In this document: positions 11,396-20,813 of the stretch, piece after piece
Layout: every line of letters begins with the position of its first letter
Position numbering within the stretch: position 1 is the stretch's first letter
Assembly: GCF_913054395.1 (NCBI RefSeq)
Contig: NZ_CAJXIP010000026.1
Span: 1-33,643 of the forward strand
Source: an uncultured Roseovarius sp.
GTDB taxonomy: Bacteria > Pseudomonadota > Alphaproteobacteria > Rhodobacterales > Rhodobacteraceae
Reading direction: 5' to 3'
DNA: 33,643 nucleotides
Notes under the pieces: generated by a model
Seen by the model: only the letters and a program-made list of their open reading frames with translations
What the model was told of the DNA's origin: nothing
Database searches by the model: none
Position numbers and translations under genes: made by a program

Positions 11396-13168
11396 TCAAT
11401 AAGTCCGAACCTTGGGCTCGAATGCCGGAACGGTCTTCGGAGCGAAGTTCACGGCACGCTTGGCAACGCGCTTGTCACCCGGGAAGTACAGGGTGTGGCA
11501 CAGCCAATTCTCGTCATCACGCTCTTCGAAATCTTCGCGAGCATGCGCGCCACGGGATTCCTTGCGGTTCTCCGCGGCAATAGCAGTAGCCTCGGCAACT
11601 TCCAGCAGGTTCTGCAGCTCGAGCGCTTCGATGCGCGCGGTGTTGAACGCCTGGCTCTTGTCCGAGATCTTGACATTGGCGATACGCTGACGCAGGTCCA
11701 CCAGCTGAGCGATACCCTTCTGCATGTACTCGCCGGTACGGAATACACCGAAGTAGTTCTGCATGCAGTTCTGCAGTTCTTTGCGCAGCGGGGCGACGTC
11801 TTCACCAGTGGTGCGCTCGTTGAGACCGGCAAGACGGCTCAGGGCGACGTCCAGATCGGTTTCGCTGGCACCGCGATGCTCGATACCTTCCTTCAGCGCT
11901 TTCTCCAGGTGCAGACCTGCGGCGCGACCGAACACAACCAGATCCAGCAGCGAGTTGCCGCCCAGGCGGTTGGCGCCATGCACCGATACACAAGCCACTT
12001 CGCCTACTGCGAACAGGCCGTCGATGATGGTGTCATTACCATTGGCGTCTTGAGTGATGGCCTGACCATGAATATTAGTGGCGATACCACCCATCATGTA
12101 GTGACAGGTCGGCACGACCGGTACCGGAGCGGTCACCGGATCGACATGCGCAAAGGTCTTCGACAGTTCACAGATGCCCGGCAGGCGGCTGTGCAGCACT
12201 TCTTCACCGAGGTGATCCAGCTTCAGCATCACGTGGTCACCATCCGGGCCACAGCCATTGCCAGCCAGGATTTCCTTGACCATCGAGCGCGCAACGACGT
12301 CGCGACCAGCCAGGTCTTTCGCATTAGGAGCATAGCGCTCCATGAAACGCTCGCCGTGCTTGTTGATCAGGTAGCCACCTTCACCACGGCAACCTTCGGT
12401 TACCAGCACACCCGCGCCGGCAATACCGGTCGGGTGGAACTGCCACATCTCGATGTCTTGAACCGGCACGCCTGCGCGCAGCGCCATGCCCACGCCGTCG
12501 CCGGTGTTGATCAGAGCATTGGTGGTCGATGCATAGATGCGACCAGCACCACCAGTCGCAAGAACAGTGGCCTTCGAACGAATGTAAACGGTTTCACCGG
12601 TTTCGATGCAGATGGCGATAACACCAACGACCGCACCATCCTGGTTCTTAACCAGATCGACCGCATACCACTCATTGAGGAATACGGTGTCGTTCTTCAG
12701 GTTGCCCTGATAGAGGGTGTGCAGCAGTGCATGACCAGTACGGTCGGCGGCAGCGCAGGTACGAGCAGCCTGCCCGCCCTTGCCGAAATCCTTGGACTGA
12801 CCACCGAACGGACGCTGATAGATACGACCCTGCTCGGTACGGGAAAACGGCAGGCCCATGTGCTCGAGCTCGAACACAGCTTCTGGGCCGACGGAACACA
12901 TGTACTCGATAGCGTCCTGGTCACCGATATAGTCGGAACCCTTGACGGTATCGTACATATGCCAGCGCCAGTCATCATTCGGATCGGCCGAAGCGATGGC
13001 GCAGGTGATGCCACCCTGAGCGGAAACGGTGTGCGAACGAGTCGGAAAAACCTTGGTGACCACAGCGGTCTTGTGACCGGACTGGGACAACTGCAGCGCC
13101 GCGCGCATACCGGCGCCACCGCCACCAACGATGATGGCGTCAAAAGAAAGCGTACGAATGTTAGCCAT
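11396..13168 (-). CDS. sdhA: succinate dehydrogenase flavoprotein subunit
   Basis: SdhA oxidises succinate to fumarate. The 590-residue chain has the FAD-binding [16 protein letters not shown] near 12-27 and the covalently flavinylated His46 in [10 protein letters not shown]. The substrate-site region [13 protein letters not shown] is followed by TEGCRGEGG. The C-terminal helical domain has [17 protein letters not shown] and ends with KVRTY, as in other proteobacterial SdhA. Only three bases separate it from sdhD. Flavinylation requires SdhE, which is not encoded in this window. Confidence 0.98.
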   Translation of the reverse strand: MANIRTLSFDAIIVGGGGAGMRAALQLSQSGHKTAVVTKVFPTRSHTVSAQGGITCAIASADPNDDWRWHMYDTVKGSDYIGDQDAIEYMCSVGPEAVFELEHMGLPFSRTEQGRIYQRPFGGQSKDFGKGGQAARTCAAADRTGHALLHTLYQGNLKNDTVFLNEWYAVDLVKNQDGAVVGVIAICIETGETVYIRSKATVLATGGAGRIYASTTNALINTGDGVGMALRAGVPVQDIEMWQFHPTGIAGAGVLVTEGCRGEGGYLINKHGERFMERYAPNAKDLAGRDVVARSMVKEILAGNGCGPDGDHVMLKLDHLGEEVLHSRLPGICELSKTFAHVDPVTAPVPVVPTCHYMMGGIATNIHGQAITQDANGNDTIIDGLFAVGEVACVSVHGANRLGGNSLLDLVVFGRAAGLHLEKALKEGIEHRGASETDLDVALSRLAGLNERTTGEDVAPLRKELQNCMQNYFGVFRTGEYMQKGIAQLVDLRQRIANVKISDKSQAFNTARIEALELQNLLEVAEATAIAAENRKESRGAHAREDFEERDDENWLCHTLYFPGDKRVAKRAVNFAPKTVPAFEPKVRTY

Positions 13169-13171
13169 GAA

Positions 13172-13540
13172 TCAGATACCCCAAAGAATCTGCACGCCCC
13201 AGACGAAGAAGGTGAACATGGCAATGCCACACACCGCCTGGAACAGGAAACGAACGCCGGTAGCCCACTTGCCGATCGCCATATTGGTCAGGTAGTCAGT
13301 GGAAATCGTCCACATACCAACCCACGCGTGCACACTCAGGGCAACCAGCGCCAACAGGCTGAAGATCCGCATCCAGTTGGCCGAAAACAGCTCATGCCAC
13401 TGCGCGTACTCCAAGTCCGGGTTCGCAATCAGGTACCCAAGCAGGAACAGAAAATAAGCCGCAAGAACCACTGCAGAAACGCGCTGTGCCATCCAGTCAT
13501 ACAGACCCGAGCGCGAAAAGTTGGTGACATTGGTTACCAT
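13172..13540 (-). CDS. sdhD: succinate dehydrogenase membrane anchor subunit
   Basis: SdhD, with SdhC, anchors the enzyme and forms the haem b and ubiquinone site. The 122 residues begin MVTNVTNFSRSGLYDWMAQR and have three membrane segments. In the second segment the haem-ligand region reads ALSVHAWVGMWTISTDYL, with the conserved His and the Asp-Tyr pair. A GTG two codons upstream (13546) is possible, but the ATG at 13540 has GGAG seven bases before it and matches the family N-terminus. It overlaps the sdhC stop by seven bases, consistent with coupled translation. Confidence 0.94.
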   Translation of the reverse strand: MVTNVTNFSRSGLYDWMAQRVSAVVLAAYFLFLLGYLIANPDLEYAQWHELFSANWMRIFSLLALVALSVHAWVGMWTISTDYLTNMAIGKWATGVRFLFQAVCGIAMFTFFVWGVQILWGI

Positions 13541-13908
13541 ATCCACACTCCCGCCAGAACGATCAGCACCGCCGACACGGCGATTACGATTTTCGAGCCC
13601 AGCTTGCCGCCTTCCAGCGTCTCGCCATGCCCAGTGTCCATGATCAGGTGACGCACACCCGCCACCAGGTGATACAGCAGTGCGGACAGCAACGCCCAGC
13701 TCACCAGCTTGGCCAGGGGACTGCTCAGATACGCACGAACATCCTCAAAGCCTTCTGGCGAAGACAACGAGGTATCGAGCGCAAGCAGCAGCAAGGCGAC
13801 ACCGACGAACAGGATGACACCGGATACACGGTGGAGAATCGACGTGTAAGCAGTGATGGGGAGTTTTATTGTCCTAAGATCTAGGTTTACAGGTCGTTGG
13901 CTTTTCAC
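13534..13908 (-). CDS. sdhC: succinate dehydrogenase cytochrome b556 subunit
   Basis: This 124-residue membrane subunit has the family N-terminus SQRPVNLDLRTIKLPITAYTS followed by ILHRVSGVILF (quinone-site Ser/Arg region). There are three membrane helices, and the second holds a haem-ligand candidate in LLYHLVAGVRHLIMD. The start is GTG, fixed by an in-frame TGA four codons upstream. No Shine-Dalgarno sequence is seen; the leader just before GTG contains a run of seven A. It is the first gene of the sdh-suc operon, about 125 bases downstream of the predicted start site. Confidence 0.95.
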   Translation of the reverse strand: MKSQRPVNLDLRTIKLPITAYTSILHRVSGVILFVGVALLLLALDTSLSSPEGFEDVRAYLSSPLAKLVSWALLSALLYHLVAGVRHLIMDTGHGETLEGGKLGSKIVIAVSAVLIVLAGVWIW

Positions 13909-14039
13909 GGCTTTTTTTCACACTTGAGAGCCCCAGAGCGCAGGGCAAAGTTGTTGGGAAGAGTACGCAGCAGTACCCGCTACCCACGAGTGACAACCTA
14001 CAGAATACTGCCTGTAAGGCCCCTGCCGGTCGGTGTCCG

Positions 14040-14068
14040 AGTATAAACAGTTAGGTCACTAATGACAA
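14040..14068 (-). promoter_or_regulatory. sigma-70 promoter of the sdhCDAB-suc operon
   Basis: On the minus strand TTGTCA (14068-14063) and TATACT (14045-14040) are separated by 17 bases, close to consensus in both hexamers. Transcription would start near 14033, leaving a leader of about 125 bases before the sdhC GTG. Such a leader could carry post-transcriptional control, but no specific site was proven. Confidence 0.75.
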
Positions 14069-14182
14069 TGTGGTGAAGTGCCACTAAAGGCTGATAGCAG
14101 CCCCTATATAAATGCCGTAAACAGTGCACCCAAGCTGTACGCATCCCCCTGCAGAGCCCTCTACGGCATGGGTTCACGCAAA

Positions 14183-14210
14183 TTGACTTTGCGATTTATC
14201 ACTCTATAGT
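14183..14210 (+). promoter_or_regulatory. sigma-70 promoter of gltA
   Basis: TTGACT at 14183-14188 and TATAGT at 14205-14210 are separated by 16 bases. The start site would be near 14217, about 52 bases before the gltA ATG. The -10 element lies within an inverted repeat. Confidence 0.75.
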
Positions 14211-14213
14211 GAT
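14198..14213. promoter_or_regulatory. operator-like inverted repeat over the gltA -10 box
   Basis: ATCACT (14198-14203) and AGTGAT (14208-14213) are perfect 6-bp inverted arms around CTAT, covering the whole -10 hexamer. A protein bound here would block gltA initiation. No regulator is assigned. Confidence 0.45.
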
Positions 14214-14256
14214 GCGGGCCCTGCGTGGGGGGCCATGATGATTCCAAGCACAAAAC

Positions 14257-14262
14257 AGGAGG
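14257..14262 (+). promoter_or_regulatory. strong gltA ribosome-binding site
   Basis: AGGAGG lies six bases upstream of the ATG at 14269, a consensus Shine-Dalgarno that fixes the gltA start. Confidence 0.9.
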
Positions 14263-14268
14263 CCATAC

Positions 14269-15558
<1,290 letters not shown>

Positions 15559-15584
15559 CGCGTTTTGTTGAGAAGCGTTTTAAT

Positions 15585-15614
15585 GGCCCGGACCTCGCAA
15601 GGTCCGGGCCTTTT
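15585..15614 (+). terminator. rho-independent terminator of gltA
   Basis: GGCCCGGACCT (15585-15595) and AGGTCCGGGCC (15600-15610) form a perfect 11-bp stem with loop CGCA, followed by TTTT. It lies 27 bases after the gltA stop, on the alphaproteobacterial side of the join. Confidence 0.92.
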
Positions 15615-15730
15615 CATTAACGCACTGGCCGGAGATTGGTAGGCCCCACCGCAACGCGGGCTTAGGGCATGTCGCGTCCATTCGCGGTCACGCGCCCCCT
15701 TCTAACCTGTTGATTTCGTATATTCGATAA

Positions 15731-15757
15731 GCACAAAATCGGTGCCCAGTTTTGTGC
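15731..15757 (-). repeat. inverted repeat between convergent gltA and the PaaG-like gene
   Basis: GCACAAAA (15731-15738) and TTTTGTGC (15750-15757) are perfect 8-bp inverted arms around an 11-base spacer, starting 8 bases beyond the stop of the minus-strand enoyl-CoA hydratase gene. It could be a weak terminator for that gene, but it lacks a clear U-tract. The rest of 15,615-15,730 shows nothing I recognise. Confidence 0.35.
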
Positions 15758-15765
15758 AATATGCT

Positions 15766-16545
15766 CTAGCGGCCCTCGAACTGCGCCGGGCGTTTTTCCA
15801 AGAAGGCCAGAACGCCCTCTTTGAAATCGCGCGATTGCCCGCAACTTCCCTGCAATTTCGCCTCAAGGTCAAGCTGGGCGTCCATGGAATTGTCCCAACT
15901 GCCACGGATCGCCGCTTTGATATGACCATAGGCCTGGGTCGGTCCCTGTGCGAGATGCGCGGCGCGGGCCTGCCAATGGGCGGCAAAGGCGTCATCCCCC
16001 ACCGCTTCCCAGATCATGCCCCAGTCGCTCGCCTGGCGGGCGCTGATCGGTTCGGCGAAAAGGGCGGCGCCCATGGCCTTGGCCGTGCCGATCTGGCGCG
16101 GCAGGAAATAGGTGCCTCCGGCATCCGGAATAAGGCCGATCCGGGTAAAGGCCTGAAGGAAATAGGCGCGCTCGGTGGCAATGACCACATCGGCCGAGAG
16201 CGCAAGATTGGCCCCCGCCCCCGCCGCCGGTCCGTTGACCGCACTGATGGTGGGCACCGGGCAATCGGTGATCGCGCGCAGCATCGGCACGTATTCGTCG
16301 CGCAGCACCCGCTCCAGATCAAGCGCCGTCGCATTGCCGCCATCGCTCAGGTCCTGCCCCGAGCAGAATGCCTTGCCATTGCCGGTCAGCACGACAACGC
16401 GCGCGTGGCGCCCGCCGTAGGTGACGGCATCGGTAATCTCGGCCCGCATCAGGGTGTTGAGGGCGTTCATCTTGTCGGGCCGGTTCAGGCGCAACGTGGC
16501 GATGTCATTGTCGATCTCAAGCGTGATCGTCTGATAGTCTTTCAA
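15766..16545 (-). CDS. enoyl-CoA hydratase/isomerase, PaaG-like crotonase
   Basis: This 259-residue crotonase-fold enzyme acts on acyl-CoA substrates. The CoA/oxyanion-hole motifs are AFCSGQDLSDGG (59-70) and NGPAAGAGANLALSAD (104-119). Asp141 in LIPDAGGTYFLPRQIG takes the place of the second catalytic acid, and the first Glu of classical hydratases is missing. This pattern fits PaaG, the 1,2-epoxyphenylacetyl-CoA isomerase of phenylacetate breakdown, which is also close in length (about 262). No other paa gene is nearby, so the substrate is uncertain and a generic beta-oxidation isomerase is possible. It lies downstream of ccmH on the same strand with a 74-bp gap and converges on gltA. Confidence 0.85.
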   Translation of the reverse strand: MKDYQTITLEIDNDIATLRLNRPDKMNALNTLMRAEITDAVTYGGRHARVVVLTGNGKAFCSGQDLSDGGNATALDLERVLRDEYVPMLRAITDCPVPTISAVNGPAAGAGANLALSADVVIATERAYFLQAFTRIGLIPDAGGTYFLPRQIGTAKAMGAALFAEPISARQASDWGMIWEAVGDDAFAAHWQARAAHLAQGPTQAYGHIKAAIRGSWDNSMDAQLDLEAKLQGSCGQSRDFKEGVLAFLEKRPAQFEGR

Positions 16546-16619
16546 GGGTTCGGCCTCCGGCGTGATTGCTTGCGCACATCAAAGCCCAGCACGGCACAAA
16601 CGCCAAGCAAAACCGGGCG

Positions 16620-17072
16620 TCACTCTTTCAGGATTTCGCGCAGCCGGTTTTCCTCGGCCTCGCTAAGCTCTGCCACACTGGTTTCCGGCGCGCGCGAGCG
16701 GCGGCGCAAATAGACCCCGGCAAGGATAAGCCCGGTCCCGAGCATCAATGGGCCTGCCAGCCAGAGCAGGATATTGGCACCCCCCGTGCGGGGTTTGAGC
16801 AGGACGTATTCGCCGTACCGATCAACGATGAAATCAACCGCCTCTTCATCGCTGTCTCCGGCCACAAGCCGTTCACGGACCAACAGACGCAGATCGCGGG
16901 CCAGCTCGGCGTTGGAATCGTCGATACTTTCGTTGCGGCACACAAGACAGCGCAGGCCGGACGAGATCTCGCGCGCCCGCGCCTCAAGCGCCGGGTCGTC
17001 AAGCACTTCATCGGGTTGCACCGCCCAAAGCGGCGCAGCCATCAGGCACAGCACAAGGATCAGCCGTTTCAT
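16620..17072 (-). CDS. ccmH: cytochrome c maturation protein CcmH/CycL
   Basis: CcmH is a periplasm-facing thiol oxidoreductase that keeps apocytochrome c cysteines reduced for haem attachment by the CcmF/H complex. The 150 residues have a signal sequence or first helix (1-17), the redox motif LRCLVC with Cys42/Cys45 followed by RNESIDDSNAELARDLR, the family motif DFIVDRYGEYVLLKP, a membrane helix at about 100-121, and a short cytoplasmic tail. The length indicates the short CycL-type protein without the TPR domain that E. coli CcmH carries; CcmI (CycH) must be encoded elsewhere. The ATG overlaps the ccmF stop by four bases (ATGA), so they are coupled. Confidence 0.95.
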   Translation of the reverse strand: MKRLILVLCLMAAPLWAVQPDEVLDDPALEARAREISSGLRCLVCRNESIDDSNAELARDLRLLVRERLVAGDSDEEAVDFIVDRYGEYVLLKPRTGGANILLWLAGPLMLGTGLILAGVYLRRRSRAPETSVAELSEAEENRLREILKE

Positions 17073-19042
17073 TCCGCAGGCACCCCCGTTGCGGGCGCCG
17101 GTCGTGCGCCAGCCGCCACGCGATAGCGCCGGTCGCTCAGCGACAAAAGCCCGCCGAACGCCATAAGCAAGGCCCCGCCCCAGATCCAGTTCGCCAGCGG
17201 TTTGTAATAGCTGCGCACCGCCCAGCCCCCGCCATCCTGCGGATCGCCGATCACCACATATATGTCGCGCAGAAAGCCGTTGTTAAGCGCCGCCTCGGTG
17301 GTGGGCATCTGGGCCACGGGATAGCTGCGTTTTTCGGGATGCATGGTCGCGATCTCGCGGCCATCCTCGCTTAGGGTGAAGGTGGCCCTGGTGGCGATAT
17401 AATTGGGGCCGTTGACCCGCTCGACCTGATCGAGACGCAGGCCAAATCCCGCGATATCAAGGTCTTCGCCAACCCTGAGCACCCGAATATCCTCGACCTG
17501 CCAGGCCATCATCGCGGCGATTCCGGCCATGGTCACGCCAAGCCCCGCATGGGCCACCGACTTGCCCCAGTCGGCACGCGGCAGGCGCGCGAGACGGCTG
17601 AACCGCTCGCCCATGGCACCACGCCCGGTGCGCGACCAAAGATCCACGGCAGAGCCGCCAACAAGCCATGATGCAAAAAATAGCCCCACCGGCCCAAGCG
17701 CCGAGGTGCCGGTCTGTACCGCAAAGGCAAGCGCGGCCACGGCCAGCGACACCGCAAAGACACCGCGCAATTGCCGCAAGACCCGGCCAAGGTTGGCGCG
17801 CTTCCACGGCAGCATTGCCCCGACCGGCAAAAGCAGCCCCAACAGCACCATGAACGGCGTGAAGGCCATGTTGAAGAACGGCTCGCCCACCGAGAGCTTG
17901 CGATCGAACGCCATCTCGGCGACCAGCGGCCAGACCGTGCCGACAAAGACCACGAAGGCGGCGACCGCCAACAGGACATTGTTCAGCAGGAGCATAGATT
18001 CGCGGCTCACAAGGCTGAATACGCCCTTGGCCTGCATTGCGTTGGCGCGCGCCGCGAAAAGCGTGAGCGCCCCGGCCATGAATACTGCAAGGATCGCCAG
18101 AAGGAATACGCCGCGCTCGGGGTCAGTGGCAAAGGCATGCACCGATGTCAGAACGCCGGACCGGGTGATGAAGGCGCCGACCATCGAGAACCCGAAGGCG
18201 ATGATCGCCAGCAGGATGGTCCAGCTTTTCAGGCTCTCGCGCTTTTCGACAACGATGGCCGAATGCAGCAGGGCCGCGGCGATAAGCCAGGGCATGAAGC
18301 TTGCGTTTTCAACCGGGTCCCAGAACCAGAACCCGCCCCAGCCAAGCTCGTAATAGGCCCACCAGCTTCCCAAACCGATGCCGATGGTCAGGAAAACCCA
18401 GGCCGCCAGCGTATAGGGGCGCACCCACCGACCCCAGGCCGCATCGACGCGCCCCTCGATCAGGGCGGCAACGGCAAAGGAAAAGGTCATCGAAAGGCCG
18501 ACATAGCCGAGATAAAGGAACGGCGGGTGAAACGCCAACCCCGGATCCTGCAATAGCGGGTTCAGGTCATTGCCGTCAAAGGGCGGCACCGCCATGCGCA
18601 GGAACGGGTTGGATGTCAAAAGGATAAAGCCGAAAAACGCCACTGCGATCATCGCCTGCACCGACAGGACGCGCGCCTTCAGACTGGGCGGAAGGTTACC
18701 GCCGAACCAGGCGACCGAGGCGCCGAACAGCGCCACGATCAGCACCCAGAGCAGCATCGAGCCCTCGTGATTGCCCCAGACCCCGGTGATCTTGTAAAGC
18801 ATCGGCTTGGCCGTATGGCTATTGAGCACCACAAGCCGAAGCGAGAAATCAGAGGTCACGAAGGCCCACATCAGCGCGCCAAAGGCCAGCCCCGTCAGCA
18901 AGAGTTGGATCGTCGCCGCAGGCTCGGCAAGCGCCATCCAGCCGGGCCATCGTTTATAGGCCCCAACAAGTGGAATGGTCGCCTGAAAACAGGCAACCAG
19001 AAAGGCGAGGATAAGGGCGAAGTGTCCGAGTTCTGTAATCAT
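17069..19042 (-). CDS. ccmF: haem lyase CcmF of cytochrome c maturation
   Basis: CcmF takes haem from holo-CcmE and attaches it to apocytochrome c. The 657 residues form a multi-helix membrane protein. It shows the VWGNHEGSMLLW motif (88-99), His172 in AFHPPFLYLGYVG, and the periplasmic haem-binding WWD domain WGGFWFWDPVEN (235-246). A large C-terminal periplasmic domain and a last helix follow. The frame extends 33 codons further upstream (to 19141), but that part is arginine/proline-rich and overlaps the holin gene, whereas MITELGHFALILAF at 19042 is the normal N-terminus and has a G-rich ribosome site. It is separated from ccmE by two lysis-type genes, an unusual interruption. Confidence 0.96.
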   Translation of the reverse strand: MITELGHFALILAFLVACFQATIPLVGAYKRWPGWMALAEPAATIQLLLTGLAFGALMWAFVTSDFSLRLVVLNSHTAKPMLYKITGVWGNHEGSMLLWVLIVALFGASVAWFGGNLPPSLKARVLSVQAMIAVAFFGFILLTSNPFLRMAVPPFDGNDLNPLLQDPGLAFHPPFLYLGYVGLSMTFSFAVAALIEGRVDAAWGRWVRPYTLAAWVFLTIGIGLGSWWAYYELGWGGFWFWDPVENASFMPWLIAAALLHSAIVVEKRESLKSWTILLAIIAFGFSMVGAFITRSGVLTSVHAFATDPERGVFLLAILAVFMAGALTLFAARANAMQAKGVFSLVSRESMLLLNNVLLAVAAFVVFVGTVWPLVAEMAFDRKLSVGEPFFNMAFTPFMVLLGLLLPVGAMLPWKRANLGRVLRQLRGVFAVSLAVAALAFAVQTGTSALGPVGLFFASWLVGGSAVDLWSRTGRGAMGERFSRLARLPRADWGKSVAHAGLGVTMAGIAAMMAWQVEDIRVLRVGEDLDIAGFGLRLDQVERVNGPNYIATRATFTLSEDGREIATMHPEKRSYPVAQMPTTEAALNNGFLRDIYVVIGDPQDGGGWAVRSYYKPLANWIWGGALLMAFGGLLSLSDRRYRVAAGARPAPATGVPAE

Positions 19043-19119
19043 CCCCCAAGTATAGGGCAGGCCCGCGCGCGGGCCAATCGCAATCGCCTGCGCGCGTGGA
19101 TCACATTGTCGCGGGGGCC

Positions 19120-19689
19120 TCAGGCGCGGCTGCGGCGCCACTCCTCAAGCGCGGGATTGTCGGCCGGGGTCACGGCCGCAAGCGCCAGCGGCGCGTCGGG
19201 CCGGGTGTCGGCCGCGCCGGGGCTTTCGGCGCGCAAATGGCGCAGGGCGGCGATCGTATCGGCCACCTGCGGCGCGCGTGCGAGGGTGGCGGTGATCGAG
19301 CGTTGGAATTCCTGCCCCTTGGTCTGATAGCGCGCCCCGAAATAAAAGCTGACGATCGCCCCCAGAAGCCACCAGAGTGGTTCAGGCACAAGCGACAACC
19401 CTGCCATACGTTCGCCAAACCAGACCGGATCGACCATCGCCGTCACGAAAAGGCCAAGCGTGCCAAGCGCCATCGCCGGGCGCGGAATGCGGTTCAAACC
19501 GTCAATAAAGCGATCAAACGGGCCGCGATTCTGAATCTTGAACTCGCCCGCCATCTGTTCAAGCGCGGCGCGCTGCGTCTCGGTGCTGCGCTGGTCGGCT
19601 GCCTCGGCATTGACACGAAACACCTCTGCGGTTTCGCGCAGCGCGTTCGTGCCGCCACCAAACAACGCCCTCAGGATATCAATCACCAT
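19120..19689 (-). CDS. holin-like membrane protein (3TM holin family type)
   Basis: This 189-residue protein has a helical, charged N-terminal part (about 10-68), two clear hydrophobic segments (about 70-87 with MALGTLGLFVTAMVD, and 103-119 with PLWWLLGAIVSFYFGAR), and an Ala/Pro-rich soluble tail. It resembles the 'holin of 3TMs' proteins found in Rhodobacterales next to GH108 endolysins. In Rhodobacter capsulatus such a pair releases gene transfer agent particles by lysis. Its start overlaps the endolysin stop by seven bases, so the two are co-translated. The function is inferred from family and neighbour; I cannot exclude a housekeeping membrane role. It lies 77 bases upstream of ccmF. Confidence 0.72.
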   Translation of the reverse strand: MVIDILRALFGGGTNALRETAEVFRVNAEAADQRSTETQRAALEQMAGEFKIQNRGPFDRFIDGLNRIPRPAMALGTLGLFVTAMVDPVWFGERMAGLSLVPEPLWWLLGAIVSFYFGARYQTKGQEFQRSITATLARAPQVADTIAALRHLRAESPGAADTRPDAPLALAAVTPADNPALEEWRRSRA

Positions 19690-20291
19690 GTCGCCACCCG
19701 TATGTTGAACTCTGCCATGCTCAGATGAAAGCGCGGCGCGATGAATTCTTCCGCGCGGCGGATCCAGCCGCCCTTGCCCCCGGCCCGTGTGCGCGCGAAC
19801 TTGCGGCTTGCGGGACGGCCATCAGCGAGGCGGAAATAATAATTGCGCCGCGCGATTCCATAGGCATCGGCGATATGATCCGGGGCGGCATCTGCGGCGA
19901 CCTCGGCGGCGGCGACGGTCTGGGGCCCGATCACCCCATCGACATCGACCACCTGGCCCATCTCGCGCAGGAGCCGTTGCAAGATCTTCACCGCATTGGC
20001 CCCGGCGTTCACATACATGTCGAACACGCTGGCCTGAAGCCCCCCCGGAAGGCGCGCGATACCGGGACGGTGATAGTAGTAATCGGAAAAGATTTCGACC
20101 GCATCCTCGCGGCTGAGCGCGCGCACATCGTCCGCGTCAATCACCCCGTCACGGGTAAGATCCACCCCGAGGTGGCGCAGGGTGTGGATCGTCACGCCGA
20201 ACTTGGTCGCGCCCCCCGGATCATCGGGATCGTTCACAAAGCCGCCCTCGCGGGCGACAATCTCTTTTGCTATTTTCGTGACTGTCTGCAT
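19683..20291 (-). CDS. GH108 N-acetylmuramidase endolysin with C-terminal PG_binding_3 domain
   Basis: The 202-residue protein is predicted to cut the glycan strand of peptidoglycan. The N-terminal GH108 domain has the catalytic Glu15 in EGGFVNDPDDPGGATKFGVT (15-34), then FSDYYYHRPGI and the LQASVFDMYVNAG motif. The C-terminal half (about 110-185) has the PG_binding_3 pattern DVDGVIGPQTVAAAE and ARRNYYFRLADG. No signal peptide is seen, as expected for a holin-dependent endolysin. The frame opens at 20333, but the ATG at 20291 is preceded by AGGTGGGG and begins MQTVTKIAKEIVAREGG, the usual family start. The gene lies between ccmE and the holin-like gene, with which it overlaps. A GTA or prophage-derived lysis role is an inference. 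Confidence 0.88.
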   Translation of the reverse strand: MQTVTKIAKEIVAREGGFVNDPDDPGGATKFGVTIHTLRHLGVDLTRDGVIDADDVRALSREDAVEIFSDYYYHRPGIARLPGGLQASVFDMYVNAGANAVKILQRLLREMGQVVDVDGVIGPQTVAAAEVAADAAPDHIADAYGIARRNYYFRLADGRPASRKFARTRAGGKGGWIRRAEEFIAPRFHLSMAEFNIRVATW

Positions 20292-20351
20292 GGACCCCAC
20301 CTTTTGCATATCTCGTGCAAAAGGCTGGGCCATTCAGGGTTAACAGCGCTC

Positions 20352-20798
20352 TTAGCTACCGCTCGGTTCTTTGTAGACGCCCTGTTCCTTGAGGGCATCG
20401 ACCACCTCTTTGGGCATATAGCTTTCATCGTGCTTTGCGAGGATTTCAGAGGCCTCGAACACCCCGTTGCGATAGCTTCCGGTGCCGACCATGCCTTGGT
20501 TTTCCTCGAAAAGGTCGGGCAGAACGCCGCGATAGGTCACCGGAACAATTCCGCCGCCATCGGTCACGTTAAAGCGGATCACCTCGCCGTCGCCACGCCG
20601 GAGGCTGCCGTCCTCGACCAGCCCGCCAATGCGGAAAACCTCATTGGGGGCGGGCGGCTCGGCCAGAACCTGCGTCGGCGATCGGAAAAAATTGATGCCA
20701 TCACGCATGCCATAGCCAATAAGCGCGGTGGCCGCGACAAGTGCCAGGGCGGCGATGGCGATGACCTGAACCCGGCGCTTTTTCTTGAGAGATTTCAT
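20352..20798 (-). CDS. ccmE: periplasmic haem chaperone CcmE
   Basis: CcmE binds haem covalently in the periplasm and hands it to CcmF. The 148 residues have an N-terminal anchor (KKKRR then a hydrophobic stretch, 11-29), the OB-fold core with YRGVLPDLFEENQGMVGTG, and the haem-binding HxxxY element, His123 and Tyr127, in LAKHDESYMPKEV. It is downstream of argC by 15 bases on the same strand and probably transcribed with it. The next gene is the endolysin and not ccmF. Confidence 0.96.
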   Translation of the reverse strand: MKSLKKKRRVQVIAIAALALVAATALIGYGMRDGINFFRSPTQVLAEPPAPNEVFRIGGLVEDGSLRRGDGEVIRFNVTDGGGIVPVTYRGVLPDLFEENQGMVGTGSYRNGVFEASEILAKHDESYMPKEVVDALKEQGVYKEPSGS

Positions 20799-20813
20799 CG
20801 TCCTGTTCCCAAT

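Larger units (their letters stand above)
13909..14268. other. sdhC-gltA divergent regulatory region
   Basis: This 360-bp non-coding region between divergent gltA and sdhC holds one promoter on each strand, a palindrome over the gltA -10 box and a strong gltA ribosome-binding site, each listed separately. A short minus-strand frame (14199-14381) overlaps the start of gltA and is not credible as a gene. Confidence 0.8.

Noticed and set aside
11495..13651. 718-codon open frame on the plus strand opposite sdhA, sdhD and sdhC
   Set aside because: It spans three well-supported genes on the other strand, lacks a ribosome site, and its translation shows no recognisable domain.
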